From NCBI RefSeq assembly GCF_002934235.1, contig NZ_PTIS01000017.1:1-57911 (forward strand): 57,911 bases of DNA, in the 5' to 3' direction. The stretch is from Clostridium algidicarnis DSM 15099. GTDB taxonomy: Bacteria; Bacillota; Clostridia; Clostridiales; Clostridiaceae. Below, piece after piece: positions 54,833 to 57,911 of this stretch (position 1 is the stretch's first letter; each line of letters opens with the position of its first letter). The position numbers and the translations under genes are program-made. A model generated the notes under the pieces. The model did no database searches. It was not told the origin of the DNA and was given only the letters and a program-made list of their open reading frames with translations.

Positions 54833-55918
54833 CTATTGCTCTACATCTTTAAACTTAAATTTACTTTCATCCTCTATAAAGTTTATCAAGAATAATTCTT
54901 CATCTTTAATTTTACCTACCACGTTAACTCTTGTATCTCTTGGAAGGTTTTTTTTACAAATTTGTAATTCACCTGAATATCTTAAATAATTAAAGTTATC
55001 TATAGTCACATAGCCGATTTTTCTAGGTATATTATTAAATTCATTAATTTTATCTTTTAAACCTAATTCTAACCTGGATTCTACAGATCTTATAACATCC
55101 GCCGATGCGTCGCTTCTATTAGAGTGAAAGTCTCTAAAAATAATTTTCTTTTCTACATCACAATTACTTAATACCTCTATATCAAATTCTATTAATTTTT
55201 CATTTACACTTCCTACACTTATTAATTCATCATCAGATGCTATACTATCACCAAAAAGTACATTATTTATTCCCATTGCGTATAAATGCTTAGCTGCAAT
55301 CCTTGGTGATGTTAATCTGTGGATTTCTAGAGTAGGGAGTCCTTCATAAATAGGTCCCCTCTTATTAACCAAGGATGGTATAAAAGCACTTAATTCAATT
55401 TTATATTTATTTAATAATTCATTTTTTCTTTTAAATGTTTCTACAGAAATTCCAGTGTTAAGTCGTGGATAATAATTGTGGCAAGCTTGCATGTTTAAAT
55501 AGTTAGGTTTAAAACTTTCAAGCTCTTTTAAAAACCTTTCTGTTACAGTACTTGCGTTTATCTCAATCTTTATACCATACTTATTGTGTGTAAACTCAGC
55601 TATATCTTCACACGGAAATCCAAAATCGATTCTTAATACATCTACCCCAAGGTCCCTAATACCCTTTAAATCTTTTTCTTTTAATTTTAAAAATTTAAAT
55701 CCACTTGGTGATATATCTGCAATAACCGTCATATCTAACTCTTTTGCCCGTTTTATGACATATTTAAATTCTCCTATAACTTTTGAATAATCTGCTTCTG
55801 GTATATGTAATGAAGTAAATATCATGTTAAATCCTTGGTTTTTCGACTTCTCCATATACATTATGTTATCTTCTAAAGAATAATCCATTCCTAAAAAAAC
55901 TGATATTCCTTTGCTCAA
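54833..55918 (-). CDS. mupG: MupG-like 6-phospho-N-acetylmuramidase (DUF871 family), paralogue 2
   Basis: A 361-residue TIM-barrel plus cyclophilin-like protein of the same family as the gene at 33000-34082 (shared motifs: ISVFLGMDYSLEDNIMYM, FLGD/ADISPSGFKFL-type strand, ACHNYYPRLNTGISVETF, FHSNRSDASADVIRS). Its place beside a MurNAc-type PTS permease matches the mupG-murP pair known from Staphylococcus, so cleavage of MurNAc-6-phosphate-GlcNAc is likely. Start TTG at 55918 follows AGGAG; a GTG at 55927 overlaps that site. murQ and murR are not in the window. Confidence 0.85.
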   Translation of the reverse strand: MSKGISVFLGMDYSLEDNIMYMEKSKNQGFNMIFTSLHIPEADYSKVIGEFKYVIKRAKELDMTVIADISPSGFKFLKLKEKDLKGIRDLGVDVLRIDFGFPCEDIAEFTHNKYGIKIEINASTVTERFLKELESFKPNYLNMQACHNYYPRLNTGISVETFKRKNELLNKYKIELSAFIPSLVNKRGPIYEGLPTLEIHRLTSPRIAAKHLYAMGINNVLFGDSIASDDELISVGSVNEKLIEFDIEVLSNCDVEKKIIFRDFHSNRSDASADVIRSVESRLELGLKDKINEFNNIPRKIGYVTIDNFNYLRYSGELQICKKNLPRDTRVNVVGKIKDEELFLINFIEDESKFKFKDVEQ

Positions 55919-55972
55919 AAAAATCACTCCTATGTTTTCAAATCTTATATAATACTTTTATAATTATAATTT

Positions 55973-55985
55973 GTGAACTGTCCCC
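55973..55985 (+). repeat. REP-like 13-mer, GTGAACTGTCCCC
   Basis: Copy upstream of the mupG start, flanked by AATTT and TTAATT. Confidence 0.75.
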
Positions 55986-56008
55986 TTAATTTCTCTTAAC
56001 TTAAATTT

Positions 56009-56021
56009 GTGAACCGTCCCC
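56009..56021 (+). repeat. REP-like 13-mer, GTGAACCGTCCCC
   Basis: Second copy in the same gap and direction, 36 bases on, with the C variant in the middle. Confidence 0.7.
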
Positions 56022-56026
56022 AATTA

Positions 56027-56065
56027 TTTAAAAGATGTAGATCTTTTGATTCTACATCTTTTAAA
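56027..56065 (-). terminator. murP terminator
   Basis: A 15-bp perfect stem (arms 56027-56041 and 56051-56065), about 195 bases after the murP stop. The bases between it and murP contain no gene; this places murP and mupG on separate transcripts. Confidence 0.75.
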
Positions 56066-56259
56066 TATGAGTACAAACCTTAGTTATTTTTTATAATATA
56101 ATGCAATATACCATTAATCATAAGTACAAATAGACTTAATCATTTTGTGTTTTTTATTTTTACAATTTTTATTTTGTATTTTGTATTTTGTGTGTTATAC
56201 AAATGCAAATGTTTGAGTACATGACATTATATTTTTCGAAATTTCATACTAAAACTTAA

Positions 56260-57606
56260 TTATTCTATTGGATCTTCAAAACCAAGTGCCATGGTAGCAA
56301 TAAATCCTGCTATATAAGCGACTAACAATCCAATTAAAAATAAGATAGGCTTATTTGTAATGAGTGCTAAAGGTAAACCAGATAGCCCCATACCTGTTGA
56401 TGCTACTTTTAAAAAGGCTTGTGTTGCTCCACCAAAAGCTCCACCTATACAAGCTCCTATAAACGGTTTCCCAAGTGGTAAAGTAACTCCATATATCAAT
56501 GGTTCTCCTACCCCCATAAGTCCAACTGGGAGTGCTGATACTATAGTTTTCTTCAATCTTTGATTTTTAGTCTTTATAAGAACAGCAATTGCTGCTCCAA
56601 TTTGTCCAGCTCCAGCCATAGAAAGTATTGGTAATAGTAAATTTTCACCTGTGGTTTTGAGTAAATCAGCATGTATAGGTGTAAGTCCTTGATGTAGTCC
56701 TGTCATTACAAGTGGTAAGAATGTCCCACCAAGAATAAATCCTGTAAATGCTCCCCCACCTGATATTGCAATTTTAGTAGCATTACCTATAGCATCAGAT
56801 ATAAATCCACCAAGAGGTTGTAATGCCAATATTGCTGCAAAGCAAGAAATCAATATAACTATAAGCGGTGTCAAAAATAAATCTAAAGATTCTGGTATAA
56901 TTTCTCTTACCTTTTTTTCTAACCAACTTGAAAATGCAACAACTAATAAAACAGCTATTATGCCACCTCTACCTGGTACTAGTGGGTTTCCCCATAATGT
57001 AACCTTAGTAAGGTCTGGATGTGATACTATGGCCGCCATTACACCACCAAGCATTGGTGAACCACCAAATTCCTTAGCGGCATTTACACCAACAAATAAA
57101 TTTAATCCGTAAAAGACAGCATTACCTGCAATTTTCAATATACCGCCTATTGGTCCAGCACCAAATCCTGGATTAAACTTTAATACAATATTTAAAATTC
57201 CTGTTACAAGTCCACAAGCTATAAATGCAGGAATAAGTGGAATAAATATACTAGATATCTTTTTAAGGAAAAGTTTAAAAGGTGTAGCATTTTTAGCATT
57301 AATCTCTTGTTTCCTTAATTTTGCTTCATCTACTTCGCCTACTTCCATACCAACAATTTGTCCAAATTCATTAGCAACCTTTGTAACTCTTCCTGGTCCT
57401 AGTACAATCTGAAGTTGATCTCCTTGTTCTACAATTCCCATAACCCCTTCTATTTTTTTTATAGCGTCAATATTAACTTTAGCACTATCTACAAGTGTAA
57501 GTCTAAGACGAGTCATGCAATAAGCAATCTGTAAAATATTTTCTTTTCCCCCAACAACATTGTTTATCTCTTGAGCAATAACTTTTGGTGAAGGTGTATT
57601 AGCCAT
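56260..57606 (-). CDS. murP: PTS permease IIBC, glucose/sucrose superfamily, MurP-type
   Basis: A 448-residue fusion. The N-terminal IIB domain (about residues 1-95) carries the phosphorylated Cys in AYCMTRLRLTL (Cys29), and the IIC domain (about 105-445) has about ten membrane helices and the GVGEPLIYGVTLPL motif. The layout without IIA matches MurP (MurNAc or MurNAc-GlcNAc). The adjacent mupG supports this over sucrose or trehalose, although those are also IIBC. The ATG follows AGGAGG. Control is probably by antitermination at the leader (see 57677-57750). Confidence 0.85.
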   Translation of the reverse strand: MANTPSPKVIAQEINNVVGGKENILQIAYCMTRLRLTLVDSAKVNIDAIKKIEGVMGIVEQGDQLQIVLGPGRVTKVANEFGQIVGMEVGEVDEAKLRKQEINAKNATPFKLFLKKISSIFIPLIPAFIACGLVTGILNIVLKFNPGFGAGPIGGILKIAGNAVFYGLNLFVGVNAAKEFGGSPMLGGVMAAIVSHPDLTKVTLWGNPLVPGRGGIIAVLLVVAFSSWLEKKVREIIPESLDLFLTPLIVILISCFAAILALQPLGGFISDAIGNATKIAISGGGAFTGFILGGTFLPLVMTGLHQGLTPIHADLLKTTGENLLLPILSMAGAGQIGAAIAVLIKTKNQRLKKTIVSALPVGLMGVGEPLIYGVTLPLGKPFIGACIGGAFGGATQAFLKVASTGMGLSGLPLALITNKPILFLIGLLVAYIAGFIATMALGFEDPIE

Positions 57607-57676
57607 GATAATTCCTCCTTAATATTTTTTTATTTCTAAGCATGTTAGTATTAAATCTTTAAAAATAAATTCAAAC

Positions 57677-57722
57677 AAAAAAAGCTCAAGAAATTTATAA
57701 AATGCTATAAACTTCTTAAGCT
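57677..57722 (-). terminator. Leader terminator before murP
   Basis: On the minus strand a stem of about 17 pairs (AGCTTAAGAAGTTTATA with its near complement) ends in a run of seven T, about 70 bases before the murP start. Its 5' arm overlaps the RAT sequence, as in BglG/GlcT-controlled operons. Confidence 0.85.
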
Positions 57723-57750
57723 CATGCCTGCACAACCAGTAACACGCTTT
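57718..57750 (-). promoter_or_regulatory. RAT antiterminator site of murP (BglG/GlcT type)
   Basis: On the minus strand AAAGCGTGTTACTGGTTG followed by TGCAGGCATGAGCTT. GTGTTACTGG...GCAGGCATGAG is the ribonucleic antiterminator pattern bound by GlcT/BglG-family proteins, and it folds into the alternative hairpin that would block the terminator. The regulator is not encoded in the window. Confidence 0.85.
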
Positions 57751-57771
57751 AAAATATTCACTCTTTACTTA

Positions 57772-57799
57772 ATAATACTACATAATCAAGAAAATTCAA
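57772..57799 (-). promoter_or_regulatory. Probable murP promoter
   Basis: On the minus strand -35 TTGAAT (57794-57799), a 16-base spacer and -10 TATTAT (57772-57777). It lies about 20 bases before the RAT site, as needed for a leader. The remaining bases to the window end hold no gene I can support. Confidence 0.5.
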
Positions 57800-57911
57800 T
57801 ACCTTTTGAAAATATTGTTTGAGTCAAGTAAAAGTGGGCAACTATTTTGTTTAATTTATTATCCATTATTTTACATGAGATATTTATAATTTACCATGCC
57901 CATTTTTATTC

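Overview
The window is AT-rich, dense chromosomal DNA of a butyrate-forming Clostridium (Clostridiaceae, sensu stricto). This rests on gene content and genome style: the crt-bcd-etfB-etfA-hbd butyryl-CoA operon behind rex, NfnAB, a group-B [FeFe]-hydrogenase, a butanol-type NADPH alcohol dehydrogenase, AGGAGG ribosome-binding sites with frequent TTG/GTG starts, and intrinsic terminators after most units. I see no tRNA, rRNA, CRISPR array or prophage. Species cannot be fixed from sequence alone.

Layout. 1-1.6 kb: a partial gene end and two hypothetical genes. 1.6-5.3 kb: guaB-guaA behind a guanine riboswitch, with copy 1 of a 150-bp dispersed repeat inside the leader. 5.3-9 kb: an orphan prepilin, groES-groEL with a perfect CIRCE element, and a DUF1461-type membrane protein. 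9-22.2 kb, the redox core: group-B [FeFe]-hydrogenase, an OGG1-type glycosylase, nfnA-nfnB, an iron alcohol dehydrogenase with two Rex-like boxes, then hbd, etfA, etfB, bcd, crt (all minus strand) with a Rex operator, and rex itself. 22.2-26.8 kb: a histidine kinase/response regulator/membrane protein operon, repeat copy 2, a glycerophosphodiesterase and ferritin. 26.8-33 kb: a Cd/Zn P-type ATPase with its ArsR-type repressor, a radical SAM protein, mannose-1-phosphate guanylyltransferase and glutathione peroxidase. 33-40 kb: a sigma-54/LevR-controlled lactose/cellobiose-type PTS operon that also encodes a short GrdB-like protein and a MupG-like phosphoglycosidase. 40-46.4 kb: a DUF1450-like protein, repeat copy 3, an aldehyde dehydrogenase, a fused SigI-RsgI protein, a glutaredoxin, a pseudouridine synthase and a polysaccharide deacetylase. 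46.4-56 kb: envelope and housekeeping genes around a REP-associated tyrosine transposase (RAYT), with twelve copies of a 13-bp motif (RTGAACYGTCCCY) in the intergenic gaps. 56-57.9 kb: a MurNAc-type PTS permease behind an antiterminator (RAT) leader, paired with a second mupG.

How it works together. Rex, the NADH sensor, probably coordinates the butyryl-CoA operon and the alcohol dehydrogenase. Bcd-EtfAB, NfnAB and the hydrogenase handle ferredoxin and NAD(P)H. Two separate PTS/MupG loci suggest salvage of phosphorylated amino-sugar disaccharides, controlled in two different ways (sigma-54 activation and antitermination).

Most worth a second look: (1) the 42.6-43.7 kb protein, which joins the C-terminal DNA-binding part of a SigI sigma factor to an RsgI anti-sigma/sensor protein and lacks the expected Asn-Pro self-cleavage site; (2) the RAYT and its local cloud of REP-like motifs, including one REPIN-like inverted pair; (3) the 150-bp structured repeat in three copies, one supplying the stop codon of its neighbour and one inside the guaBA leader; (4) the sigma-54 PTS operon with its GrdB-like protein.
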